From: Haemaphysalis longicornis
Taxonomy: Eukaryota > Arthropoda > Arachnida > Ixodida > Ixodidae
Reading direction: 5' to 3'
Assembly (NCBI GenBank): GCA_013339765.2
Contig: JABSTR010001245.1
Span: 36,378-100,377 of the forward strand
DNA: 64,000 nt
In this document: piece after piece, positions 55,015 through 64,000 of the stretch
Numbering within the stretch: position 1 is the first letter of the stretch
Layout: every line of letters starts with the position of its first letter
Notes under the pieces: generated by a model
Seen by the model: only the letters and a program-made list of their open reading frames with translations
Told to the model about the DNA's origin: nothing
Databases searched by the model: none
Program-made: the position numbers and the translations under genes

Positions 55015-57625
55015 CTGCAAAAGCAAAACATCTGCATTTATAAGGCTGTGCGCGGATTTATAGACACATTTGCAGCAGTTTAGGGAGCAGTACAATTATA
55101 CACCTGAACACATTACAGCAACAATCATTTGCAACACCACTGCACCAAAGGAATTGAAATCAACCTAGCAGATATGTGAACGAATGCAAGCCAGAAATTT
55201 GTAAAAAACTACTTGCACTGTTACAACATGATGGAAATAAAAACCAACTGAAAACAGTAAACAACAGTGAAGACCGTAAACTTGCTTATGCGCTTTCAAT
55301 GCGAACGCAAAGTGGCGAAGAAATCACGTGGGTCAGTTGTGACTAATGGCAGGTGTTATCTTCACTGGCTAGTCTACGCAGGGTTAGCGACCCATATTGA
55401 TATCGCAGCCAAATAGAATACGTAAATCGGCTGTGAGCTTCTGACTGCAGATGTCGTTGTCGCTGGTCAATCTTCTTGAATGGCCTAGTTAGGGCACCAT
55501 TTTGGAACCCCATACTGCGAAGATACGAATTCTAGTTTGGTGGTTTGGTTAATCCAAGAGACCTCACATGGGCTGTAGGCATAACCTAGCGTGACGTAAA
55601 GCCCTGTATTCTCGAGATTTGATATTGAATGCACATTACTATACACAAATGTACCCCAAAAGCAGTGTTTTGGACAGCGTAAGTATAGGGTAGTGGTTAG
55701 GTCACTTGACCTTTGCCATGCATCTCCGTTTCAATTCCTGTTCCGGCACTCAATATTTTCGTTTGAATTTAGGGCATGTACATATTTGAGTCCATTGAAT
55801 GCTCAACTAATGGTTTCGCATTTCAGAACTACACACAGTACTTGACCTTCCCCACTACTTCATTTTCAATAAAAAGAACACGCAAAGCTAGAGGTCCTAT
55901 CACTTCTATGTTTGGACAGCTAGGTAGTATGCGCTGCGGTGGACAAGACACTTTTTTTGTCGAACTGTCTACGTGGTTGCGTAAGCAAAAGTTAGGTAAC
56001 CTCAATGTGGCTCTTGTTATACGTTGCGGTGTACTAGAGTATTCTCAATGGGGCACAATTAAGTTTTTAAGCAATAATTAACTTCATTCCAACATCACAC
56101 CCAATGACTTTAAAATAAAGGTGACTGCAGCTACATGACCATAGCTATCTTGGATGAAAAAGGCTTAGATTGGGTGCATTGCTAACAATCCCTGATTGGG
56201 CAAAGAACATGGCCTACCAATTTCGCGTTGTGGTATTCCTAGGCCACACCTGTGTTACCTGTCCGTGCACAACAGCAAACATCGGCCAAAAGATCTTTAC
56301 TGTAAAAACTGGTGAGTGGCCACGCACACATTGCCAGGAAGAACAGAAGGGTCTGCCTGTCACATTGTTATGGTTTGGTAAGATAAGGCTTTGTGAAATT
56401 ATGGCATTTCGGGGTCGCAGCCATACACGACAAAATATTATTGTGAGAATGGATTGCATCTTAAGCGAGTATTTTGTTAGCTCACAAGCAAATGCCCATC
56501 ATTATGCACTGGTGTCAAGGTGCCTGTGTTTTGCCTATACATTACCATTGAGGTTTTTTTGTTTGGCGGCCATTATGCTCGAATAAAAGGCTGCCCTGAA
56601 TCGCTGCCTTTTAATATACAAGGTGGCAAATCAGGAGAATGAAATTTCAAGTGGTGCCAATGTGGCAGCACGAAACTTGCAACTATGTGGGCCTTATGGC
56701 CGACGATTCGTTGAACCTCTGGAAGACAAAGCAGTGAGAAAGAGGCAAACAGTGTTATGTGGTAACGACAAATGATCACTAGTGAGGCTTTCAAGAACAT
56801 CAGAAGACCAGCAGGTGATGCGAGAGCTTCAGCACCTTCATTACGTAATGGCTACATTCTGCTATAAACAAATGAACATGTTACACAACACCACTTGCGA
56901 AATATGCAACGCTTGAGGAGAGCACTAGTCTTGAAGGGGGGGGGGGTCTGTTTGGTAAAGAAAATGTGTCAGAACCAATTGGAGCCCCAATAGATTGGTC
57001 TCAAGTTTTTAAATGTACCAGCCATAGTAAACACCTTGTGGAAATGCCAAAGATTATTAGGCAATGACCAAGATTACACAAGATTACTTGGTACGAGTCG
57101 ACAGGCGTTTGTATTGCTGAGACACGAAAATGCATCAAGGACGAAAATTCCTTTCTTCCTTTCTACTTTTTTTCCGCACCATTCTTCATATTTCAAACAT
57201 ATAAGAGATGCCTGAAATGCATATAGCGCTCACATAGTAAAAACTCTCCATCGGAAATCAGGTGCCCAAACTCGAAGTGCTACCTTAGCGCTGACTGACC
57301 CGAAACAAACGAATTATTGCATGAACCAGGCCATTGCAGATCGATGTGTAGAATCCGCATCGATGCGTCATAGATCTGCAAAAGTAGACGGTAATATTAG
57401 AAAAAAATAATAAAAAATAATGAGTGCACATGTTCTAGACAAGACATTCGGGAATTAGAAAATTTTAGTGGGTATTGGATTTAAGAGAAAACAAAAAATG
57501 CATAATGCCCAATACCAAACTTAATCATTGTTCTACCTTGACTTGTTATGCTGTTTTCACGGCGCTGTCACTACTAGCCACACAGCTCACTGTTTTGAAT
57601 TTACTGCCTTCTGCAGATTTAACGC
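55015..57625. other. Intron 2 of the Harbinger pseudogene / anonymous DNA
   Basis: About 2.6 kb separates exons 2 and 3, with no domain-bearing ORF. It contains a weak tRNA-like sequence at 55686-55752 and a G10 run near 56937. Open frames at 55776-56081 and 56170-56586 (plus) have no family resemblance. Confidence 0.45.
55686..55752 (+). ncRNA. Weak tRNA-like sequence
   Basis: GGGTAGTGGTTAGGTCACTTGACC resembles a tRNA D-arm and anticodon-stem region, and GTTTCAATTCC resembles a box B with one change. Acceptor and T-stems do not pair convincingly. Probably a tRNA pseudogene or SINE head. Confidence 0.35.
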
Positions 57626-57761
57626 CGAGCAACCAATAGCCCACGTAGGCACGTTGCATGGCCCACGGAATATTTGAGTTTGTATAAAACAGCAGAATAA
57701 CGACCAAAGGCAGCCGCAGAACAAACAACCGATACGGATTTCTCTCAGGCATGTCGTATGC
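57626..57761 (-). pseudogene. Harbinger transposase pseudogene, exon 2 (degenerate)
   Basis: On the minus strand an acceptor GAGTGCAG precedes a 136-nt segment of 45 codons plus one base. It ends NSNIPWAMQRAYVGYWLLG with the last Gly codon split, matching in phase the G|GA that opens exon 3. RLFVLRLPLVVILLFYTNSN stands where the family has 'RIL.VD.R.PGS.HDSF', with the HDSF core lost. The donor reads G|GCGTTAAA, a GC rather than GT start, so either a rare GC-AG intron or a mutated donor. Assignment rests on phase match and the YWLLG motif. Confidence 0.6.
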
Positions 57762-58379
57762 CTGCACTCGTGCACACTCTGTCATAAAGACAGCATGAAG
57801 ACAACATATAACCGTGTTTATTTTGAGAAATTGTGGGACTCAGACCTCACTGCCATTCTGCTCAACGGGAGGTGCTGCTGCCACAACCGAGCAATGCGCG
57901 TAACAAGTATATTAAAATTGTTCTCGTACTGCACCACATGTGATTTATTTTTTTCAATCCAATTTGACAATATATCAAGCAAAATTTGAAGTGAACCCTG
58001 CGCTTAGAGGGTACGCCAGCCAATTCCATACTTTTTGAGGCAAAACAGACACTCCCATCTCATGCCTGCCTGACCTGTAAAGCAAGAATCACCCCTACAT
58101 AAAACTTCTGAGAGAGCCAGTGAAACAACCCTGCAAGGAAACGCCACAATTATGTAGGAGTTACCTACACGGTGTTTGCATGAACTATACACTATTTCTG
58201 AGCGAACTTCGATCCATACCCGAAGAAAACTCGCTTATAACATAATTACACTGCCGCTTTCTGGCCTCGCTGAAATATTCCCAGATCTTACACCAGCACA
58301 AATGCACAAGCAAATCATTTCACAACACCAATACTTAACACCATCGTGTTGAGTGCATGATGGTCCTTCCGCTTGAAGT

Positions 58380-58890
58380 ACGTGGCCTTCGTCCCTCTCG
58401 GATTCCTGTTTGAAGGAGCCTTGATGCCAATGTATGTGCCGTCCACGCAGCCGACGACACCAGGCAGGCTCCCACAACGTCAAAAAACAAGTTTCACGAC
58501 TTCACGATTGGCGGGTGTAACCGGAAACGCCACCCACCACAACCTCACAGCAGTCTCTACCATGGCACCCAACACATTCCGCACACACCGGCTCACTGTC
58601 GACTGGTGACGGTCGATGGTGCAGTCGCTACCAACGTTTCCCTGGAAGCTGCCCGTGGCGTAGAATCATAGCGCACACAGCAAGTGCTCGTCGACGGTCT
58701 TGGAGCGAGAGCCGCCTCGAAGTCGTCACAAACGCGGGTCCGTCGCCAGATGAGTGCGCAACCAACGCACAGTGGTTTTCAAAAATTTAAATCGGGCTCG
58801 AAATTCGTCCCCCGTTAACAAAAAGGGGTCTGCTGGGCTAGACGTGTGCCTTCTACGGCCACTGTGAACGAGGAACCACGCCGCAGCAGC
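58380..58890 (-). pseudogene. Harbinger transposase pseudogene, exon 1
   Basis: The minus strand reads DEFRARFKFLKTTVRWLRTHL (helix-turn-helix-type N-terminus), SKTVDEHLLCAL, FYATGSFQGNVGSDCTIDRH, QSTVSRCVRNVLGAMVETAV, GVVGCVDGTYIGIKAPSNRN (first catalytic Asp in CVDGT) and YFKRKDHHALNTMVLSIGVV. Three in-frame TGA stops interrupt it (complement of 58726-58728, 58666-58668 and 58480-58482). Each would become CGA (Arg) by one T-to-C change. The N-terminus and donor are not firmly placed. PIF/Harbinger transposases act with a Myb-like partner; none was seen. Confidence 0.88.
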
Positions 58891-58899
58891 GCCATCTTG

Positions 58900-59571
58900 A
58901 GCGTCACGAGTTCAACTTGGTCGTGTAAAATCTATCACCAGTTTCCTCCGAGTTCTCGTGTCAATCAAACGCACCCAACCCATTCGTCGGTGCAGCGTAG
59001 CGACCGAAGTCCCATCCTGCCGTTGCGTCCACTCGGCCGATCGCAGTTACAGTAACCTGTATTTGATGCTCCAGTAAGAAAGCTTAGCAGCAGCACAGAA
59101 CAGGGAGGGCAGCAATCACTGAACGAACTAAGTCCCCAGGCCAACGTCAGTCAATGTTGCCACAGTCACGGTTGTGTTCGGCTCCAGCGAAGAGTTCACT
59201 CTAGTCCGAACGATAGGAGCGGCCAAGACGACAAGATTTTCACACGGCACCATCTTATACACACAGAAAACACAATCGATGACACAAGACACGACCTAAA
59301 CGTCTAAAACGCACTCGTAAGTGTTCAAACACGCGCATGACACGCTGAATAGAGGCGATTTCCGATACTACTCCCGCCCACTCACGTAAACAAAGCCAGC
59401 CATGTTTGAGAGTGGGGAGAAGGGCTACCATTCCTTTGGCTACAGCGAACTGTTTCGCTAACTTGTTTTGGACTTGCGCTCAGCTGCACTGGACGTACCC
59501 TCAAACCGCGTAGCAAACACAATTCACTGGAAGAACAGAACACCGAAAAAATTGAAACCGCCCCCGTCGCG
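58900..59571. other. Anonymous DNA upstream of the Harbinger pseudogene
   Basis: No gene recognised. The DNA is moderately GC-rich; I looked for, and did not find, a terminal inverted repeat pairing with sequence beyond 54280 that would delimit the Harbinger element. Confidence 0.4.
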
Positions 59572-60341
59572 TTTAAAGGGACACTGAATTGATTTGTAAA
59601 CATTGCGGGAGTACGAGCGCAAATTGTAGTCCGGAGTCCCTATGCCCTGTTTCAACCACTCTGAGCGCATTTACGCGAATTTATTTAGTACAAAAATCAA
59701 TTCGAAATTGCTTTCCTCCTCTCTGCACCCTCGCCCATTTTCTGTTGCGTTCTCGTGTGACGTCAGGAGGAGATCATCTAGCAATTGGCTGCGCTACTGC
59801 ACTGCTCGCCGGCCTTCCGACAGAGTCAGTCGGCCCAGCGTTTCGTCCGCCGGCCGCCGACGGGTCGTCGCAATTTTTTCACTCAGTTGAAACGAAGCCA
59901 GGACACGTTTGTGAATGGAAGAATGTGCCTTTCTTTACTTTGTTAGTTTGTACACTGTATCTAGCTCCAAGTCAAGGTCGCTTCACACAAGCGCTGCAGA
60001 AGCGCACATGCGACGCTTTGCTGACTGGTGCGCCATTAGGAAAATATAAGGCCACTTGAAGGCGAGATAAGAGTCAGTAAGGTCAATGTAGGTACTAAGG
60101 AAATAAAATCAACTGAAAATTTTACCGTACAGCGTAATACTAGGGGGCAGAAAGCACGTTTTTGAGCTCGGCGAACAAGCACAGCGGTCAGCAGCACTAC
60201 TACGCATCTGCGAACGCTTTTTTGTCTAAGAAATGCAAGAGCTAGACGTGAGATATTGTAGAAACTTGGGGGACGCTTACTGCGCGAGCGAAATACAACA
60301 AATAGTCACCTAAGGAGCTTGAAATGCTAAAACTCAAAAAA
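59572..60341. mobile_element. DNA element family C, copy 1 (outer, interrupted)
   Basis: This begins TTTAAAGGGACACTGAA and matches 60609-61375 almost base for base in order (shared AATTGTAGTCCGGAGTCCCTA, TTTACGCGAATTTATTTAGTA, GCCGGCCGCCGACGGGTCGTCGCAATT, TTTGTACACTGTATCTAGCTCCAAGTCAA, GGGGGACGCTTACTG). It is cut at about 60341 by a family A repeat and resumes at about 62718-62745 and again at 63346-63365 after a PLE insertion. No coding capacity recognised. Confidence 0.85.
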
Positions 60342-60613
60342 TTGGCCCCGTATCTGCTCCTTTCGTTGCAAATGTCGTCAAAAGACGATAGCCTTTGTAG
60401 ACATTTGCCAAGGAAATGACCCCCTTTGCTTTCCCGCTCACCTCACATGCTGTTCCTGTACCGTCGCGCTAATTCCAACGTAAACACACTAAAGGTTTGC
60501 GCAAGGCGATTTGAATTTACCGCGTTCCAATGCTACAGGCCGGTTTCCTCGATGCCAGCGCTGCAGTACGGTGGAGATGCGCGGGAATGGAGGCGGCCGA
60601 CTAGAAGGTTTAA

Positions 60614-62272
60614 AGGGACACTGAAGTGATTTGTAAACAATGCGGGATTACGAGCGCAAATTGTAGTCCGGAGTCCCTAGGCCCTGTTTCGACCACTCTG
60701 AGCACGTTTACGCGAATTTATTTAGTAGAAAAATCAATTCGAAAATGCTGTCCTCCTCTCTGTACTCTCGCCCATTTTCTGTGGCGTTTTCAAGTGACGT
60801 CAGCAGGAGAGGAGCTGGCAATTGGCTGCGCTACAGCACGGCTCGCCGACCTTGCGCGACCGAGTCAGTCGGCCCAACGTTTAGTCCGCCGGCCGCCGAC
60901 GGGTCGTCGCAATTCGCTCGATCAGTTGAAACTAAGCCACAACACGTTTGGGAATGTAAGAATGTGCCTTTCTTTACCTCGTTAGTTTGTACACTGTATC
61001 TAGCTCCAAGTCAAAGTCGCTTCACACAAGCGCTGCACAAGCGCACATGCGACGCTTCGCTGACTGGTACGCCAGTAGGAAAATATAAGGCCTCTTGAAG
61101 GGGGAGAACAGTCAGAGAAGTCGATATAGGTAATAAGGAAATAAAATCAACTGATATTTTTACCGTACAGCGTAAACCTAGGGTGCGGGAAGCACTTTTT
61201 TGCGCTGGGCGAACAAGCACAGCGGTCAGCAGCACGACTACGCATCTGCGAACGCTTTTCCGTCTACGAAATGCAATTCCTTGACGTGAGCTATTGTGGA
61301 AACTCGGGGGACGCTTACTGTACGAGCGCAATACAAGAAATAGTCACCTAAGCTGCTTTAAATACTAAAACTAAATAAAAGTGTAAACTGGTTATACATT
61401 ATATACCTTATATTTCGATCGTGGGGTACCCCCCGCCCGTGGTCTAGTGGTTTAGAGTGCTAGGTATATCGTCACAAGTGTTTTGCCAGTCCCAAGTTCG
61501 AATCCTCGCGGGCACATGCTTTTTTTTTCTTTTATAAGCTAACTTTTTCGTTTTTCGCCGATGTTTTCTATACTGAGTTCATCTTTTTTGGGGCCGAAAC
61601 GTTCATTGCTCCACGAACTAGTCCACAGAACTCGCGCAGGCTGGCACTGGCGCGCTAGCGAGTTCTCGTTGGCGTGCTGTTGCCATAAGCGCCGAATGCT
61701 TGCGGGCAGCGGGCACAGGCCAGAATCAACAGACCCTTGGACTGGTGCGAACACGCTTTTTACAATGCAGGCATGGGTGATGAAAGCTCGAAATATGGGG
61801 GAAAAGCGCATGTATTTGAGCGTCTGCGGGGACGCGGAGGGCGTTCATGCACTGCGTAGGCCTCATCTAGTGACTGCTACGATTCCAAGCCGTCCTGGGA
61901 GGCTTATCTTATGCATTTTACAGCCGACAACATGGCAGAAGCGCGGTACTACGATTACTGGGATATTGAGAATGCCCATCCAACGACGCCATCGGATGTC
62001 AAACATGTTGTTTTACAGAACCGAAACCGAAACCGAAACTTGTTTGATTGCTAACCTTGGGCATCGTCCAATCACGGTGCCCCCTCCTCCCAACGTCACA
62101 GCTTAGTTGGTGCGGCCGCCGCAAACCGCGCATGGCAGTTTTTCTTCTTTCGCGCTTTGTAAAATAATTACCAATTTGTCAACAGGATAAACGATGAAAA
62201 GTGTGCTAATTTGAGCCAGTCTACGCAGTGCAAGCAAAAACGGGAGCTTGACAAATTCACTTCAGTGTCCCT
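60614..62272. mobile_element. DNA element family C, copy 2 (inner, complete), 1659 bp
   Basis: The terminal inverted repeats are AGGGACACTGAAGTGATTTG and the complement of 62252-62272, about 22 bp with one indel, flanked by TTAA at 60610-60613 and 62273-62276 (equally a 6-bp TTTAAA). The interrupted family A copy shows the site once when the element is removed. A TTAA duplication recalls piggyBac, but the ends do not begin CCY, so I do not assign a superfamily. No transposase is visible; the ORF at 61561-62106 shows no family resemblance. Confidence 0.85.
61435..61528 (+). tRNA. tRNA-like sequence with paired acceptor stem and T9 terminator (probable pseudogene or SINE head)
   Basis: GCCCGTG at 61435-61441 pairs with CGCGGGC at 61507-61513 over all seven positions (one G:U), followed by A. 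A D-arm TCTAGTGGTTTAGA and box A-like TGGTCTAGTGG follow the acceptor, and AGTTCGAATCC is a box B variant. T9 lies at 61520-61528. The T-stem pairs poorly and the middle is too long for a standard anticodon arm, so no anticodon is assigned. It is absent from family C copy 1 as far as that copy can be followed. Confidence 0.45.
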
Positions 62273-62744
62273 TTAAAGAGCCGCGTGGCCGCGCTCCACG
62301 TGCGTTCTGAGCAGAACGTGGAACCTTGCTATTGGAATAATTCGTTGCTGTTGCTGCGTGATTTTTCATATGCCGCCGGGAGGCGGCAGTTTTCTGCAGT
62401 AGATGTAGAATATCATTTGCTATAAAAAAACCACGCATCCATAAATTTTTAATAAATGAACACTGTAAATATCCCTTGTGTACAAATTTCCTGTCTTATA
62501 TTTGCGTAATGTCTTGTTCTTGTTCAACAAAGTTGACAAGTATGAACATATAAACCGGGCTTAGACGTTTACCTGTGGGTATGAGTATATAAGACTATAG
62601 CGGAATATCAATTTTACTTTGCCCGGGTGGCTTAATCAAGTCACAGACAGACAGACGGACAGACAGACAGACTAAAATTTCTGGGTTTAAGTAGCCCAAG
62701 AAAAATTATCGTCTTTAATAACAGTGTAAAATGATTATACATTC

Positions 62745-63345
62745 ATATTCAAAATTCAACTGCGCGAAAGGCGGATACAAGAAAGGACACGGACGAGCGC
62801 AGTCTGACAACTCAAGTTTTATTGAAAAAACAGAACATATATATGCCCAGTCACATGACGCTTCATATGACGTTGTTGGCAACCGATCAGCCAAGGCCAC
62901 TCCTAGAACAACAAAAAAGCAAAGAAGGCACGTGTTCCAAATACACTGGTCACCCGGCTTAGGCTTATTTCATTCGCATGTTCCGCACAGATAGGCATAC
63001 TCTTTATCACGAAGTACAACCGACGTATGGCTCACGCATGCGCTACAAAATCTCTAAATACGAAGGGCCTCTATAATCTCCCTTTTCAGCTTGCTTTTTT
63101 CCCTCGCTAGTACGACAGTATCGGCAAACACAGGTTCACATGATTCGCAATCGCGGCAATCGCGGCAGTACGTGGCTATGGGCATCTTTCCACCGAGGGA
63201 CAACTCATGTTCACGGAGCCTCTTGTTCACACAGCGTCGGCTCTGACCTATGTAATTTTTCCCACACGTAAGAGGCAACTTGTAGGGAACGGCTACTCTA
63301 CATGGTACGTAGTTGGACTCGTGCATTACAACGCATTATATATAC
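62745..63345 (-). mobile_element. 5'-truncated Penelope-like element inside family C copy 1
   Basis: The minus strand carries a GIY-YIG domain and a 3' non-coding end with CTGCGCTCGTCCGTGTCC (complement of 62783-62800 region). Family C sequence is recognisable on both sides (GTGTAAAATGATTATACATT before; CATTATATACCTTATATTTC after), which places the insertion. ATTATA-type words on both sides may be a target duplication, but the repeat is too AT-rich to be sure. Confidence 0.8.
63054..63326 (-). pseudogene. GIY-YIG endonuclease domain of a Penelope-like element
   Basis: An intact 90-codon frame reads YKLPLTCGKNYIGQSRRC (GIY/YIG region; the first strand is VAVPYKLPL), NKRLREHELSL (Arg helix), YCRDCRDCESCEPVF (Cys cluster) and LKREIIEAL (catalytic-type Glu). 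It matches the domain at 27368-27900 in organisation but differs clearly in sequence, so it is a different PLE family. No RT precedes it; the element is 5'-truncated. Confidence 0.88.
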
Positions 63346-63365
63346 CATTATATACCTTATATTTC

Positions 63366-63854
63366 CTAGGTCGGCTGCGCGCGGAAGAAGTCGCCGCTGG
63401 AGGAGGGGGAGACGAGGCAGCGTCGACGCATGAGCTCAAGGACCTGCCGACGTGCAAGTCTCCCGCCGTACAAGCTGGCAAAGAGGGCCAGGAAAAAGAA
63501 AATGACCGGCCGGGCCTCAACACAGACGACTTATCACTGCCAGAAGTGAACCAAGCTGCCCAAGGAGGAGTCGTTCTGGAAACCGACCAAGCGGACGGTG
63601 GGAAGGAGTCTGACGATGACACCATCGATATGGACACGATCAAGGACCTCGCCAGCAGCACCTGTGGAAAGCGTGGACGCGAGAGAAACGCCGAAATTAC
63701 AGAAGGCGACAACTCGGCTTCCGACGACCCGCCTTTGAAAGCGGTGCCGTGGCGGCGTTCCACACAGAAGCCCAAGCGTAGCGTTCCCACGAACAGCAGG
63801 GCTAGAGATGCGTCGCTCAGGAGTGATCCGGTTCTTTTGAGCCGCTCTTTTTGA
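63366..63854 (+). CDS. Open frame of unknown function, acidic then basic
   Basis: A frame open to 63854 encodes about 160 residues after the family C remnant: AASTHELKDLPTCKSPAVQ, a Glu/Asp-rich middle (KESDDDTIDMDTIKDL) and a basic end (VPWRRSTQKPKRSVPTNSR). TTATATTTCCTAG just before 63370 could serve as a splice acceptor. The Ser/Lys/Arg composition would suit the N-terminus of a LINE ORF1 or a nuclear protein; I recognise no domain. The mirror frame on the minus strand (63326-63967) is equally long, so coding direction is not certain. Confidence 0.35.
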   Translation, partial: LGRLRAEEVAAGGGGDEAASTHELKDLPTCKSPAVQAGKEGQEKENDRPGLNTDDLSLPEVNQAAQGGVVLETDQADGGKESDDDTIDMDTIKDLASSTCGKRGRERNAEITEGDNSASDDPPLKAVPWRRSTQKPKRSVPTNSRARDASLRSDPVLLSRSF

Positions 63855-64000
63855 AGAACGAGTGAGCCGTGGCTTAGTAAAAGTGAGCGGCGGTTCTTTT
63901 GGAGAGAGGGAGACCCTTTCGCCCTCTCAGTGATCAGTGTCGAACGGGGCGAGCCACAGCACTGCAAACCATGGAGAAAGAGCCAACGGAGCCTAAAAGC
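63820..64000. other. Window end, possible further repeat
   Basis: GTGATCCGGTTCTTTTGAGCCGCTC and the nearby GTGAGCGGCGGTTCTTTTGG share a word-pattern (GTGA-CCGG/GCGG-TTCTTTTG) on the same strand. It might be the edge of another repeat that continues beyond the window. No gene is supported. Confidence 0.3.

Larger units (their letters stand above)
60342..62718 (+). repeat. Repeat family A, copy 2 (split by family C element)
   Basis: The two halves, 60342-60608 and 62279-62718, join to match copy 1 at 1687-2680, including the CGTATCTGCTCC start, GAACGTGGAACC, GCATCCATAAAT, TTGACAAGTATGAACAT, TATATAAG near 62585, GGGTGGCTTAATC and a (CAGA)n tract. This copy lacks the hairpin insertion present in copy 1 and so provides its empty site. 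It lies inside the outer family C copy. Confidence 0.8.

Noticed and set aside
58004..58192. Minus-strand 62-codon ORF as an extra Harbinger exon
   Set aside because: No similarity to the part of the family between exon 1 and exon 2, and phase matching does not need it.
61561..62106. 181-codon ORF as the transposase of family C
   Set aside because: No DDE motifs or transposase signature can be read and the composition is not protein-like; it is probably a chance open frame.
1..64000. A previously undescribed defence or metabolic gene system
   Set aside because: No cluster of related non-TE genes was found; the only gene-like loci are the SWIM-like model and a short ORF, which do not form a system on present evidence.

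Overview
This 64 kb window is eukaryotic. It looks like an arthropod genome, most probably a hard tick (Ixodidae); that is an inference from the mix of mobile elements and from partial recall of tick repeats, not from any diagnostic single-copy gene. Coding density is very low. There are no operons or bacterial signals, introns have GT/AG signals, and nearly every recognisable protein is a fragment of a transposable element (TE). I see no CRISPR array and no bacterial or phage system.

Layout. 1-6.4 kb is mostly anonymous DNA, with one copy of an unclassified TATA-containing repeat (family A) split by a hairpin-forming insertion. 6.4-11 kb holds a head-to-head pair of Penelope-like element (PLE) arms; one arm is split by a 5'-truncated LINE carrying RNase H, and a second truncated copy of that LINE lies nearby. 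12.0-12.6 kb is a promoter-like segment ahead of a short Ser/Asp-rich ORF. 13-17 kb is anonymous apart from a 113-bp hairpin. 17.1-27.2 kb is a TE mosaic: Ty3/gypsy gag-protease, a LINE RT-RNase H with a MITE inside it, opposite-strand LINE ORF1/endonuclease, a CR1-like fragment, a LINE RNase H split by an RTE-like insertion, a tRNA-like sequence, and a decayed RT-RNase H LINE. 27.2-30.3 kb is a decayed but nearly complete PLE (RT plus GIY-YIG) with direct terminal repeats. 31.0-35.7 kb holds a LINE tail, a short TIR element and a CR1-like LINE with ORF1 and ORF2. 36.0-41.8 kb is the best preserved LINE here: ORF1 with zinc knuckles, endonuclease, RT and RNase H, broken by a few frameshifts. 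42.0-45.4 kb is an LTR retrotransposon with two ~0.9 kb LTRs that keeps only a gag start.

45.4-49.9 kb is anonymous. 49.9-52.3 kb contains the best candidate host-type gene: a two-exon model with a SWIM-like zinc finger, good splice signals with matching phase, and poly(A) signals. 53.6-54.2 kb is an RTE-like 3' end. 54.6-58.9 kb is a three-exon PIF/Harbinger (HARBI1-like) transposase pseudogene on the minus strand, with an 81-bp-period tandem repeat beside its 3' end. 59.6-63.4 kb is a nested stack: a 'TTTAAAGGGACACT' DNA element, split by family A, which is split by another copy of the same DNA element; a PLE endonuclease fragment sits in the outer copy. The window ends in a long open frame of unknown function.

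How the genes work together: there is no pathway here. The value of the window is its record of insertion. Several nested events can be ordered because target-site duplications or a second, uninterrupted copy are present in the same window.
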